From PNON01 sp963757065 (GTDB lineage Bacteria > Chloroflexota > Anaerolineae > Anaerolineales > Anaerolineaceae), in NCBI GenBank assembly GCA_963757065.1, contig CAVWQC010000003.1, positions 132,139 to 196,138 on the forward strand: a stretch of DNA of 64,000 nucleotides, read 5' to 3'. The notes under the pieces were generated by a model, which did no database searches, was not told where the DNA came from, and was given only the letters and a program-made list of their open reading frames with translations. This document shows, in pieces, positions 1-8,175 of the stretch; position 1 is the stretch's first letter, and each line of letters opens with the position of its first letter. The position numbers were made by a program, and so were the translations under genes.

Positions 1-622
1 AGATAAAAGTCATAGGTGCCAACCAACTGATGATCAGCTCTGGCAGGATAATATTTGGAAAGATCGGGAGTAGACAGACGCTAGCCACCAGGGACAGGAG
101 AAAGTTATAGCCAAAAACAATTGATAATCTGGCTAAAAGAATCTGGCGCGGCGATGTTGGTAGAGAACCCATTAACTCACAAGCCGGGTCATTGGATGGA
201 CCAAAGACCATGGCGATACTGGCAGCCGCCACGAGTGGAGCCAGCACTTGAATGATCACTTCTTTCCCGATCAGGATTGCAGCAATGTAACCGATGATCA
301 TGATCGCCGCCGAAGCAGGCCAGATCTCGCGCCTCACCAGTGGGATTTGGGACCTCAACAATACCCAACCCTGGTGTAACGGGCTTGTTTTTTGCTTGAA
401 ATTGCGAATCTGGATCAGCGCTTTGTCCAGTGCTACCTGTGGTGCAGAGATGGAATACTCTGCTTGCCGGGTCTCTGTGGAGACCATTTGCCAGATAGCC
501 AAATCAGCTTTGCATTCATCGCAGGTTTCCAGGTGGGATTCAATGGTGATGCGAAGTTCTACGTTAAGGCTCCCGGCTGCGTATTCGGGTAAAAGAGTGT
601 TCATTTCTTCATGTGTGATCAT
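1..622 (-). CDS. zinc-finger (zf-HC2) anti-sigma-like membrane protein, partial
   Basis: The C-terminus runs off the left edge. The first 40 residues carry the H-x3-C-x2-C motif (H30, C34, C37) of anti-sigma zinc fingers. From about residue 100 the protein becomes several hydrophobic segments, with a conserved-looking cytoplasmic stretch (SLPTSPRQILLARL) between them. The ATG at 622 overlaps the stop of the sigma factor gene by 4 bases (ATGA), so the two are translationally coupled. By family knowledge such proteins hold their ECF sigma factor inactive at the membrane. The long multi-pass tail is more than a simple anti-sigma anchor and resembles Chloroflexota proteins found next to ABC exporters; this last point is inference. 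Confidence 0.72.
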   Translation of the reverse strand, partial: MITHEEMNTLLPEYAAGSLNVELRITIESHLETCDECKADLAIWQMVSTETRQAEYSISAPQVALDKALIQIRNFKQKTSPLHQGWVLLRSQIPLVRREIWPASAAIMIIGYIAAILIGKEVIIQVLAPLVAAASIAMVFGPSNDPACELMGSLPTSPRQILLARLSIVFGYNFLLSLVASVCLLPIFPNIILPELIISWLAPMTFI

Positions 623-1194
623 ATAAGGTCTTCCAATCGAAATCCCTGTCGAGTAAGGACTCCTTTCAATGAATTCTTAGCAGCAAAAAGGCGGCTTTTC
701 ACTGTTCCAGCCGGACACTCCAACACCCGTGCTGCTTCCTCCATACTCAGGTGGTGGAAGAAGACCAACTCTAAAACCGAACGCTGCTCCATGGGGAGTT
801 GCTCCAACCCCTCCCGCACCAGACGGTTGCGGTCATGTGCTTCCACAACATACCCCGGTGCCTGGTTGCTTGACGGTAAAGGTATATGCTGTTCATCCAG
901 GCTGATATCTTCGCGTTTCCGCAGGAGATTGAGAGCTTTATGGTGTACGATACCCAGGAGCCAGGTGATGAAGCGGCTGTTCCCGCGGTAATCCCCGGCT
1001 CCCTGCCAGACTGCGACCAGGCTTTCCTGTACCGCCTCTTCGGCGGATGCCGGATCGTTTGTAAGCCTTAGTGCAAAGGCATACATGGATACTCCATGGG
1101 CAGCATATAACGCCCGAAGAGCATCTTCATCCCCATCGGTGATCCGCTGAAGTAGGACCTGGTCGGAATCAGTTTTGGTTTGGATCAAAGTCAT
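619..1194 (-). CDS. ECF-type RNA polymerase sigma factor
   Basis: The product is about 191 aa. Sigma region 2 lies at roughly 25-92 (DALRALYAAHG, then the helix around EEAVQESLVAVWQ) and the region 4 helix-turn-helix at 125-180 (VLECPAGTVKSRLF). There is no region 1 or 3, as in ECF sigma factors. I chose the ATG at 1194, which leaves the usual short lead before region 2. In-frame alternatives are ATG 1212 and GTG 1275, and none of the three has a convincing Shine-Dalgarno sequence. The gene overlaps the downstream zf-HC2 anti-sigma-like gene by 4 bases, so the pair probably senses an envelope or cytoplasmic stress. The regulon cannot be told from here. Confidence 0.88.
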   Translation of the reverse strand: MTLIQTKTDSDQVLLQRITDGDEDALRALYAAHGVSMYAFALRLTNDPASAEEAVQESLVAVWQGAGDYRGNSRFITWLLGIVHHKALNLLRKREDISLDEQHIPLPSSNQAPGYVVEAHDRNRLVREGLEQLPMEQRSVLELVFFHHLSMEEAARVLECPAGTVKSRLFAAKNSLKGVLTRQGFRLEDLI

Positions 1195-1458
1195 TCTCAA
1201 TGCTTGTGTCATTCCCACACCCGTGCATCTGAACAGGCCTGGTTGATTTAATTTTAGCCCATACTTCAAATTCACATGAGTATGTCACATCGAAAATATA
1301 AAAGGTTCATTATTGGAATAGACAAGAATTAAGCTGAATATTGGTGGCAGGATATATGGATATTTATGAGGTTTCATGGGTACTGAAAGTCCATAAATGC
1401 ACCGTTTTCAGTGTTACAATTCAGGCAATCCATCCTGGAATAATAAGCATTTATCATT

Positions 1459-2298
1459 ATGAATTTGCTGAAAAACGCCAACATAAAACGCACACTCCTG
1501 ATCTTTGTTTCCCTGGTTTTGAGCGGAGCAGCTATCTGGTTATATAAAGATACGCTGATTTCCAACTATTTCGGTGACAAATCAATAGCAGCTGCTCATC
1601 AATTTTCAACCTTTTTACTCATCAGCGTCTCTGCCTTATTAGGGTGGGCTATCATCTATAACCTGCTTGATTTCCTTTATCCAGATAACCTTGTTGATTG
1701 GCTGGTAAGGTGTGTGAGGCAGCGAAAGATAATCATTTCGTCACCATGGAAAGATACCGTTTACTCAACCGCCCAAAAAACACTCCTGCCTGCGCTCGTT
1801 GCTGCATATCTCGCCATATTCCTGCTGGTTTTTTCTGAATGGATTTTCCTGGTGACCAAAGAATCCTTTATGGACTCCCTGCCGGTGGTTGAAAAACTGA
1901 CCATTCTTCTGCAATCCACATGGATTCCTGCAGTCATCATTTTTTTTGTTATCGTTGTTGTCTGGTTATTATCAAAGTTATTGAATTACCCCATTGTTCA
2001 GTTAATTACTTCATCCATATACCGGGTAATTCCTGCGATCGTTGTTGCCATTACTGCTGTACTGGTGTTTGATAATTTCACCTACAACATTTTAGGTATT
2101 GGGATTGTTGATTCGCATTCCATTTTCCGTGCTTCTTACGGGCTGGCATTTCTCCTGTTCATCAATAAGACATTCTGCAAAATTCAGCTCCCGGTGGACC
2201 AGAAACCTCTTTCGCGAAAATGGAAATTTTTCACGGTCATGGCAATAACTTTATTTACCGTGGGAACCATATCCACTATTAGCCGGGATAGTGACTAA
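1459..2298 (+). CDS. membrane domain of sulfatase-like protein (N-terminal piece)
   Basis: This 279-aa piece is almost all membrane: hydrophobic helices near residues 12-30, 45-68, 112-135, 155-178, 190-212, 225-240 and 260-275. It ends with a stop only a few bases after the next reading frame (GTG 2291) opens into a sulfatase-like domain. Chloroflexota and other bacteria have membrane-anchored alkaline-phosphatase-superfamily enzymes with exactly this order, an N-terminal multi-pass domain followed by an extracytoplasmic hydrolase. I therefore read 1459-3611 as one original gene broken by indels. Two separate proteins with an 8-base overlap is the alternative. Confidence 0.65.
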   Translation: MNLLKNANIKRTLLIFVSLVLSGAAIWLYKDTLISNYFGDKSIAAAHQFSTFLLISVSALLGWAIIYNLLDFLYPDNLVDWLVRCVRQRKIIISSPWKDTVYSTAQKTLLPALVAAYLAIFLLVFSEWIFLVTKESFMDSLPVVEKLTILLQSTWIPAVIIFFVIVVVWLLSKLLNYPIVQLITSSIYRVIPAIVVAITAVLVFDNFTYNILGIGIVDSHSIFRASYGLAFLLFINKTFCKIQLPVDQKPLSRKWKFFTVMAITLFTVGTISTISRDSD

Positions 2299-3280
2299 AA
2301 CATCACGGTTGGCTGGGCAATCAATGGTGCCTCCAGTGCGTACTCCCAATATTATTCTGATAGGAAGTGATGGAGTGACGGCCGACGAAATGTCCATATA
2401 TGGGTATAGCCGAAATACCACACCCTTCATTAATAGCATAGCCAATCAGGCACTCATCGCTGAAGCAAATTTCCCTCAGACCGGCTCCAGTTTAGGCTCG
2501 CTTATTTCCATATTTACCAGCAAGCTGCCAACCCGTACAGGTGTTGTCAATATGCCTGATGCTTTGATCGGTGATGATTCGAATGAGCATTTGCCGGGAT
2601 TACTAAAGGATATTGGCTACACAAATGTCGATATCACATTCGATCTATATTCCAATGTTACCCTGGCGAATGTTCGAAATGGATTTGACCGGATCAATGG
2701 AGTTGATGTGAACACAAACCCATTGGTCATTCGCCTGGGAAAGATACTGCCGGTGAACAGCGAATACAACGTTGAATTATTAAGTAAGCGAATAACGGAC
2801 CGGCTGCAGCACATTTTGTTCATCCGGATCATGACAAACCCCTTTGAAGAAGTAACCATGCAGCCAGGCCGCAAGGATGCCACTTCGCGCGTCCCTGAAT
2901 TGATGAGTTCCGTTCAAAATGGGGTAGAGCCATACTTTATCCACGTACATTTGCTTGGAACCCATGGGCCGATGTACAAAACATCATCCACTACCTTTTC
3001 CCAGGGCCGTAAGCAGAAAAAAGACTTCGATATTGATTTTTATGATGACGCCATCGTAGATTTTGATACATATATCCATGACTTATTTACCGCTTTGGAA
3101 GAATCTGGAAAGCTGAATAATACAGTTGTTATCATTTATTCCGACCATCCCCGGGCAAGGGCTGCATATCAGCATACCCCTCTGCTCTTTTGGTTCCCAA
3201 ATGGCCAGTTATGCCGGCCAGATCACCAGCAATACTCAAAATATGGACATTGCCCCGACCATCCTGGATTATTTGGGTGA
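2291..3280 (+). CDS. sulfatase-like hydrolase/transferase, frameshifted (middle piece)
   Basis: The alkaline phosphatase superfamily core starts with the metal-binding IILIGSDGV segment. The place of the nucleophile is taken by a Ser/Thr-rich turn (PQTGSSLGSLISIF) rather than the C/S-x-P-x-R signature of true sulfatases. A metal-ligand motif LLGTHGP lies near residue 222, and the closing IIYSDH metal motif near residue 280. After SDH the reading frame degenerates. Homologous sequence then alternates between two frames (about 3145-3215) before settling into the frame ending at 3611. The substrate is unknown. Membrane phosphoglycerol or phosphoethanolamine transferases and sulfatases share this fold. 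Confidence 0.7.
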   Translation: MTKTSRLAGQSMVPPVRTPNIILIGSDGVTADEMSIYGYSRNTTPFINSIANQALIAEANFPQTGSSLGSLISIFTSKLPTRTGVVNMPDALIGDDSNEHLPGLLKDIGYTNVDITFDLYSNVTLANVRNGFDRINGVDVNTNPLVIRLGKILPVNSEYNVELLSKRITDRLQHILFIRIMTNPFEEVTMQPGRKDATSRVPELMSSVQNGVEPYFIHVHLLGTHGPMYKTSSTTFSQGRKQKKDFDIDFYDDAIVDFDTYIHDLFTALEESGKLNNTVVIIYSDHPRARAAYQHTPLLFWFPNGQLCRPDHQQYSKYGHCPDHPGLFG

Positions 3281-3611
3281 ACCCATACCCCAATGGATGG
3301 AAGGTGTATCTTTGTTAAATGGAAATCCTTCACCTGAACGTCCAATATATAGCGTTCTCTGGAAGGATCCAAAAAAGAATAATCTTCCAAATCAGACTTT
3401 ACTAAAGTTTGGCGACTTGCGGATGATCATCTGCAACCAGTATGTGGAGTTTTCTTCCGAGGATATGCAATGGCATAGTGGAGAAGTGGAAGATAAAACA
3501 TCTGCCTGCGAGGGAGATCAGCAACTATCCATTGAAAAAATGAAAGACATAATGCTCGAGCGACTGCAGCAGGATGGGGTCGACACGACCCTTATGGAAG
3601 AATCCCGCTAA
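3126..3611 (+). pseudogene. C-terminal piece of the sulfatase-like gene
   Basis: This frame carries the remainder of the hydrolase: the NMDIAPTILDYLG segment typical of the sulfatase C-terminal part, then IPQWMEGVSLL, and an acidic tail. The first 30 residues are mixed with the previous frame. The best reconstruction uses this frame for GQGLHISIPL, the other for LFWFPNGQ, then this one again for YAGQITSN. That needs three indels within about 70 bases. No start codon or ribosome-binding site supports separate translation. Confidence 0.6.
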
Positions 3612-3772
3612 GTCGAATTCTATCTCTTCCGCTAATCTTCAGCACAGAATAAAGAATAAATTTGTAAATAGTATTAACTATATTTGTTACATCCTGAAGT
3701 ATCTTATTCTCAGCTAAGAAGGTGTATCCATTTCATATGTATTTTTTGTACTTATAATTAGAACATACGTGC

Positions 3773-3784
3773 TATAATCAATTC
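3773..3784 (+). promoter_or_regulatory. leaderless-type promoter, -10 box
   Basis: A perfect TATAAT at 3773-3778 sits 6 bases before the ATG at 3785, so transcription would begin at or next to the start codon. There is no Shine-Dalgarno sequence. The -35 side is weak: TTGTAC at 3746 is 21 bases away. Confidence 0.5.
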
Positions 3785-4039
3785 ATGCCCTATTTCAGCG
3801 AAACACTCTCTCCCCGTGAAATTGCCGTATTGCGACTGGTTGCACAGGGGTTAAGCCCAAAGATGGTCTCCAATCGATTAAATATGACCTCGCGCACGGT
3901 TCATTTCCACTTCGCCAACATCAAGGCCAAGCTGGGAGTGCATACCATGGAAGAGGTGATGTTCATTGCCGGGAGAGAAAATCTGCTGGGTGAATATCGG
4001 GTGGGAGATGATGTGGAGACAGACGAAAGTGAAATTTGA
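3785..4039 (+). CDS. small LuxR/GerE-type HTH protein
   Basis: This 84-aa protein is little more than a LuxR-family DNA-binding domain. LSPREIAVLRLVAQGLS starts the first helix, and the recognition region is SRTVHFHFANIKAKLGVHT (residues 37-55). A short acidic tail follows. Free-standing GerE-like domains without a receiver or ligand domain are known to bind DNA as dimers. A perfect -10 box lies 6 bases before the ATG, so the mRNA is probably leaderless. It follows the broken sulfatase gene after a 170-base AT-rich gap, so it is likely its own unit. The target is unknown. Confidence 0.75.
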   Translation: MPYFSETLSPREIAVLRLVAQGLSPKMVSNRLNMTSRTVHFHFANIKAKLGVHTMEEVMFIAGRENLLGEYRVGDDVETDESEI

Positions 4040-4112
4040 AGATCGTCACAAATGAATTGATTCTGTCCAATCGCGGCGTGAAAGATATAATTTCAAACCT
4101 TTCTGATTATTT

Positions 4113-4325
4113 TCAATTCTCCGCCATTTCCAGCACCAACTTATAAAACATTTCTTCTTCCAGACCCATGATCTCCCACCAGGTACGGCCTTCACTTTCC
4201 AACCACTGGCGTGCCTCTTTCGCCAGTTGCGGATTGCTACTCCGGGAATCCTGGGCTGCCTGTTCAATCACAGCGACTGCGATCAGGTCATAGATATTGA
4301 CATCTTCCGGAATTTCAAAAACCAT
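4113..4325 (-). CDS. small hypothetical protein
   Basis: A 70-aa acidic protein of unknown function that I do not recognise. The start at 4325 is chosen because AAGGAG lies just upstream in the right place; a longer in-frame ATG at 4343 lacks that support. The sequence looks helical and folded (DVNIYDLIAVAVIEQAAQ, then WWEIMGLEEEMFYKLVLEMAEN). The stop codon lies inside a TTTTCAATTCTC element (4110-4121) that recurs at 4421-4432 and in inverted form at 4357-4367, so the 3' end borders repetitive intergenic sequence. Confidence 0.5.
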   Translation of the reverse strand: MVFEIPEDVNIYDLIAVAVIEQAAQDSRSSNPQLAKEARQWLESEGRTWWEIMGLEEEMFYKLVLEMAEN

Positions 4326-4356
4326 GATTCTCCTTGAGTACAAAGTAATGAAAGTA

Positions 4357-4432
4357 GAGAATTGAAAGTTAGAGAATCGTAATTAACTTCGCGATATGAT
4401 CCATGTTCTCATTTCATCGATTTTCAATTCTC
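4357..4432. repeat. short inverted repeat
   Basis: GAGAATTGAAA (4357-4367) is the reverse complement of TTTCAATTCTC inside 4421-4432. The same element also appears at 4110-4121. The arms are 53 bases apart. This is AT-rich intergenic sequence with no coding sign. Confidence 0.45.
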
Positions 4433-4527
4433 ATACTTTAATAGCTCTTTTGTTCTATATTATCCATCCCTTGAATTTTCTACAAGCTGTCATTAATTAC
4501 AGGTGGGCATAAAACCTGCGCCTCGGA

Positions 4528-4539
4528 TATAATAGAAAA
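4528..4539 (+). promoter_or_regulatory. leaderless-type promoter of udk, -10 box
   Basis: A perfect TATAAT at 4528-4533 is followed by 6 bases and the ATG at 4540, with no Shine-Dalgarno. No good -35 box is visible at 17 bases. Confidence 0.5.
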
Positions 4540-5178
4540 ATGAAAAAGAAACCCGATCCTCTTGTAATTGGAATTGCCGGCGGTACCGGTTCTGGCAAGA
4601 CCACTGTTGCATCAGCCATCCTTGATAGGGTCGGCCGCGAACGGATAGCCTACCTTCCGCATGATGCATATTACAAAGACCTGAGCCATATCCCTCTGGA
4701 AGAACGGCAGGGATTCAACTTCGACCATCCCAATGCGTTGGAATCTGCATTGCTCACCGAGCACATCAAGCAGCTAAAAAGGTGGGAATCGATCGAACAA
4801 CCGGTGTATGACTTTAAGCATCACGTCCGCACAGGTGATCATCGGATCATTGCTCCCCGGGGTGTCATCCTGGTGGAGGGTATCCTTATTTTTGGGGAAA
4901 AAGACCTGCGCGAACTGTTCGATGTGAAGATATTCGTCGACACTGACAATGATCTACGCTTTATCCGACGACTAACAAGGGATATCACCGAACGCGGTCG
5001 ATCCACTGAAAGTGTGATCAACCAGTATCTCACCACCGTGCGACCAATGCACCTTGAATTTGTCGAACCCTCCAAACGGTATGCAGATGTGATCATACCC
5101 GAAGGCGGTTTTAATTTGGTCGCCATGGATATGGTCATTGCTCGTATAGAATCCCTGTTGACTGGAAGCCAGAATTAA
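4540..5178 (+). CDS. udk: uridine kinase
   Basis: Phosphorylates uridine and cytidine to UMP and CMP in pyrimidine salvage, in the cytoplasm. The 212-aa length is normal for the family. The Walker A loop GGTGSGKT is at residues 14-21. The substrate-binding stretch HDAYYKDLSHIPLEER, the YDFKHHVRTGDH segment and the lid region (FVDTDNDLRFIRRLTRDITERGR) are all intact. The start is fixed by the family alignment and by a -10 box 6 bases upstream. The VTT-family gene follows after 6 bases, so the two are probably cotranscribed. Confidence 0.95.
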   Translation: MKKKPDPLVIGIAGGTGSGKTTVASAILDRVGRERIAYLPHDAYYKDLSHIPLEERQGFNFDHPNALESALLTEHIKQLKRWESIEQPVYDFKHHVRTGDHRIIAPRGVILVEGILIFGEKDLRELFDVKIFVDTDNDLRFIRRLTRDITERGRSTESVINQYLTTVRPMHLEFVEPSKRYADVIIPEGGFNLVAMDMVIARIESLLTGSQN

Positions 5179-5184
5179 ACCTTT

Positions 5185-5736
5185 ATGAAACCAGCACGAA
5201 GGGAAGTCATAAAGCGTCTTCTGCTGCTCCTTCCTGTAATCCTTATTACGGTTGTTGTCGTTATTTTTCGCGACAAAATCCAATATTTCGGGGCATTTGG
5301 GTACCCTGGTATTTTTTTTCTATCCGTCATTGCCAATTCAACCATTATTGTTCCCGTCCCCGGAGTGATTCTTACCACAACCATGGCGGCAGTATTCAAC
5401 CCATTCTGGGTGGCAGTGGCTGCTGGTTTGGGAGCAGCCATTGGAGAAATCACCGGTTATATGGCCGGGTACTCTGGCCAGATCGTCATCGAAGGCCGCC
5501 CAAGATATGTCAAATTGGTCGAGTGGATGAAAAAATACGGCGGGTGGACTGTTTTATTTCTGGCTTTCACTCCCAACCCGGCATTTGACATGGCGGGTAT
5601 TGTGTCTGGCGCTTTGAAAATGCCATTAAGGAAATTTCTAGTCTGGTGTGCCATCGGTAAGATCTTAAAGATGCTGCTTTTTGCTTATGCGGGATCTACA
5701 ATTTTTTACTGGTTGGAACATTTGTTTAAACGATAA
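5185..5736 (+). CDS. VTT-domain (DedA/SNARE-associated type) membrane protein
   Basis: A 183-aa membrane protein with an N-terminal helix (residues 10-28), a re-entrant-looking pair of hydrophobic segments, and the family's GAAIGEITGYMAGYSGQ and FTPNPAFDMAGIVSGALKMPLRKFLVW motifs. The last motif is the conserved proline/glycine turn of the VTT domain. DedA-type proteins are linked to lipid scrambling and envelope homeostasis; which role applies here is not visible. It starts 6 bases after udk and precedes the dipeptidase gene by 18 bases, suggesting one transcript. Confidence 0.8.
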   Translation: MKPARREVIKRLLLLLPVILITVVVVIFRDKIQYFGAFGYPGIFFLSVIANSTIIVPVPGVILTTTMAAVFNPFWVAVAAGLGAAIGEITGYMAGYSGQIVIEGRPRYVKLVEWMKKYGGWTVLFLAFTPNPAFDMAGIVSGALKMPLRKFLVWCAIGKILKMLLFAYAGSTIFYWLEHLFKR

Positions 5737-5754
5737 TAATCATCGGAGCAAATC

Positions 5755-5931
5755 ATGGAACAATACGACCAATATCTTGAAAACAATATGAACGCAAGTA
5801 TCCAGGAACTGACCACTCTGGCTGCTCAGCCGAGTGTCAGTGCCCAGAACTGGGGTTTGACAGAATGCGCCCTGCTGGTCAAATCCATGCTTGAAAAACG
5901 CGGCTTCACAGGTGGAACTCATCAACCATAA
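5755..5931 (+). CDS. M20 dipeptidase, N-terminal piece (frameshifted)
   Basis: An ATG at 5755 with CGGAG in front opens a 58-codon frame (SIQELTTLAAQPSVSAQNWGL, then the helix to KSMLEKRGF). This matches the N-terminus of M20 peptidases. It then runs into a stop, while the next frame carries the rest of the enzyme. Removing one G near 5910 (in CAGGTGG) joins the two into a full protein of about 455 aa. One intact gene 5755-7123 with a sequencing indel is the simplest reading. Confidence 0.75.
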   Translation: MEQYDQYLENNMNASIQELTTLAAQPSVSAQNWGLTECALLVKSMLEKRGFTGGTHQP

Positions 5932-7123
5932 CGACTCTGCCCCGGTAGTATTTGCACAACTCAAGGGGCGATCCGAGAAAACGTTGCTTATCTACAATCA
6001 CTACGACGTTCAACCAGTGGAACCACTGGATCTCTGGCAGTCCCCTCCCTTCGAACCGGAAGTAAGGGATGGCAAATTATTCGGTCGGGGAGTCAATGAC
6101 GATAAAGGCCACTTCGTCAACCGCCTTTTCGCCATTGATGCGATCCTGGCAAAAGATGGTGTGCTGCCGTGCAATATTAAATGGGTGCTGGAAGGAGAGG
6201 AAGAAACCACCAGTGAAGCATTACATAGAGTCGTCAGGACAGATCCGCAGAAATTTAAGGCAGACGCCTGTATTTGGGAGTTTGGCGGTGTGGATGATAA
6301 GGATCGACCCATGCAGTATTTGGGGCTGCGCGGTATTTGTTATGTGGAACTATCTGTGGAGACCGCCAACCAGGATGTTCATTCCGGCCTGGGAGGATCG
6401 ATCATGCCAAATGCTGCCTGGCGCCTGGTCTGGGCACTGGATAGCTTGAAAGGTCCGGATGAGAATATTCGCATTGCCGGCTTTTATAATAAAGTGAAGC
6501 CAGTATCAGCGAAGACCCGCATCCTGCTCGAAGCTCTTCCGGACGAAGCAGAGCAGTTGATAAATCAATACGGCATCAAATCATTTCTAAAAAATATAAA
6601 AGGTGGTGCAGAGTTACGTTTAGCCGAAGCACACGAACCTACTTGCACAATCTGCGGACTGAGTTCCGGATATCAGGGTGAGGGAGCAAAAACAGTACAA
6701 CCTGCGCGGGCTTCTGCTAAAGTGGATTTTCGCCTCGTACCAGACCAGGTACCTGAAGAGATCTTTGAACTTCTCAGAGCACATCTGGATCGAAACGGTT
6801 TTGAAGACATCAAGATCGAATTATTAGGAAGCGAAAGGCCGGCAGTCACTGACCCGGAGCATCCATTTGTTGACCTGGTAGTGGAAACAGCGCTCGAGGT
6901 TTATGGTAAGCCGATGCAAATCGTCCCTAGCGTCGGAGGTTCAGGACCAAACTCTATATTCAAAGAGTTTCTGGATTTTCCAATTGTTTCAGCCGGAGTT
7001 GGATACCCGGCCATGCAAGCGCATGCGCCTAATGAAAATGTCCGGCTGGATCTTTACCTCAAGGGAGCCAAACACATCGTGCGCATTATCGAAGCTTTTT
7101 CCAGTGATGATTACCTGGTCTGA
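5891..7123 (+). CDS. M20 family metallopeptidase (dipeptidase), main piece
   Basis: Zinc-dependent dipeptide or amide hydrolase. In this frame the metal motif NHYDVQP has H37 and D39. The bridging aspartate lies in GRGVNDDKGH (about residue 70), and the catalytic glutamates in EGEEETTS (101-108). A dimerisation domain follows at about 150-290. A late histidine in MQAHAPNEN supplies the last metal contact. Three Cys in HEPTCTICGL sit in the lid domain. The real start is at 5755 in another frame. It converges with the C39/LysM gene downstream. Confidence 0.88.
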   Translation: MKNAASQVELINHNDSAPVVFAQLKGRSEKTLLIYNHYDVQPVEPLDLWQSPPFEPEVRDGKLFGRGVNDDKGHFVNRLFAIDAILAKDGVLPCNIKWVLEGEEETTSEALHRVVRTDPQKFKADACIWEFGGVDDKDRPMQYLGLRGICYVELSVETANQDVHSGLGGSIMPNAAWRLVWALDSLKGPDENIRIAGFYNKVKPVSAKTRILLEALPDEAEQLINQYGIKSFLKNIKGGAELRLAEAHEPTCTICGLSSGYQGEGAKTVQPARASAKVDFRLVPDQVPEEIFELLRAHLDRNGFEDIKIELLGSERPAVTDPEHPFVDLVVETALEVYGKPMQIVPSVGGSGPNSIFKEFLDFPIVSAGVGYPAMQAHAPNENVRLDLYLKGAKHIVRIIEAFSSDDYLV

Positions 7124-7189
7124 TTGGCTAATCACATTTGGATGTAACAGAAAAGGGATACAACAATCGGAATCTTTTGGGGGAAAATT

Positions 7190-8119
7190 TTATCGAAGTT
7201 TAATGACTTGACCTGGATGGATGACCCAGGGACTTGTGAGGTTATTCAACTCGGCTAGCCTTCGCCAATCCAATCCGAACCTGTTTGCAAGCAGGATGAG
7301 ATACTCTCCCCGTTGGACTGTATAATTCTCCGGCACTTTATTTACCTGGGTAGGTTCGGGAATTGGAGTTGCGGGAATTGAGGCCGAATCAGATTCAGGT
7401 TTATTCAAAGTTTCATCAGGAATTTGTGTGGAATTAGTTGTGGCTGAACTACAATCCTCACAATTATATCCCTGGACAATTACTGCCTGATTCCCAAGTA
7501 CTTTCCACGATTGAAGAAATGAAGCAAGGGAATAAGTGAGGCTGTAACCTGAATAAGAATCGAGAACCTGCACCTGACTGGCAGTATAACCTGTCAACAC
7601 CATGGTATGTTCAAATCTTGCTGTAAGTGTCTGCGATCCATCAGCAGAAGTATAAAGCACAGGTTCGCCTGCCCACATCTGGCCGACGATCCAGACGATT
7701 ACCGGATGACCAGCGGCGATCTCGCTGCGCAGGGTATCCCATTCCAAATTTCTACCTTTCTTTGCGGATAGTCCCAATTTTCGCAAGGCCTTGGCGACCG
7801 GCGTGGCATGAACACCATACGAATAAGGTGGAATGTTACCCCAATAATCATCCGGATTACCGACGAAACCCTCCTCCGGGTTTTCCGATTTTGGAAATTT
7901 ATCAAACATTTGATCTTCTGTGATGGTTATCCCCCAAAAACCTGCCAGATCAGCAGCAGACCTGGCCTCACATGTAAGTGTATGCTGTTGTGCATACCCT
8001 ATGAAACCATCGATAAAGGCTTCCTCCGGAATATCTTCTGCAAGGACCGGGCTGGTTCCAATAAGCATGGAAATTGTCAACAGGACCAGGAAAACTACTT
8101 TTATCTTTCTATACTTCAT
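7190..8119 (-). CDS. secreted C39-like cysteine peptidase with LysM domain
   Basis: A 309-aa exported protein: signal peptide 1-28 ending at LAED, then a papain-like C39_2 domain with Cys50 (HTLTCEARSAADLAG), His171 (FEHTMVLTGY) and Asp187 (VLDSYSGY). A Pro/Ser/Thr-rich linker covers 225-262, and a C-terminal LysM domain 264-309 (YTVQRGEYLILLANRFGL) binds peptidoglycan. The order suggests a wall-bound peptidase or bacteriocin-processing-like enzyme; the substrate is unknown. A TAGAAT -10 box lies exactly 6 bases before the ATG, back to back with the rsmG promoter in a 56-base divergent gap. Confidence 0.8.
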   Translation of the reverse strand: MKYRKIKVVFLVLLTISMLIGTSPVLAEDIPEEAFIDGFIGYAQQHTLTCEARSAADLAGFWGITITEDQMFDKFPKSENPEEGFVGNPDDYWGNIPPYSYGVHATPVAKALRKLGLSAKKGRNLEWDTLRSEIAAGHPVIVWIVGQMWAGEPVLYTSADGSQTLTARFEHTMVLTGYTASQVQVLDSYSGYSLTYSLASFLQSWKVLGNQAVIVQGYNCEDCSSATTNSTQIPDETLNKPESDSASIPATPIPEPTQVNKVPENYTVQRGEYLILLANRFGLDWRRLAELNNLTSPWVIHPGQVIKLR

Positions 8120-8131
8120 ACCGTAATTCTA
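8120..8131 (-). promoter_or_regulatory. leaderless-type promoter of the C39/LysM gene
   Basis: On the minus strand TAGAAT (8126-8131) is followed by 6 bases and the ATG at 8119. A TTGCTC stands 15 bases further upstream. No Shine-Dalgarno is present. Confidence 0.45.
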
Positions 8132-8163
8132 CGCTATTTTGTGGGTGAGCAACAGGAAAAAGG

Positions 8164-8175
8164 TATAATTTCCCT
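8164..8175 (+). promoter_or_regulatory. leaderless-type promoter of rsmG
   Basis: TATAAT at 8164-8169 lies 6 bases before the ATG at 8176. TTGTGG at 8139-8144 could be a -35 box at 19 bases. It shares the 56-base gap with a divergent promoter of the same architecture. Confidence 0.5.
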
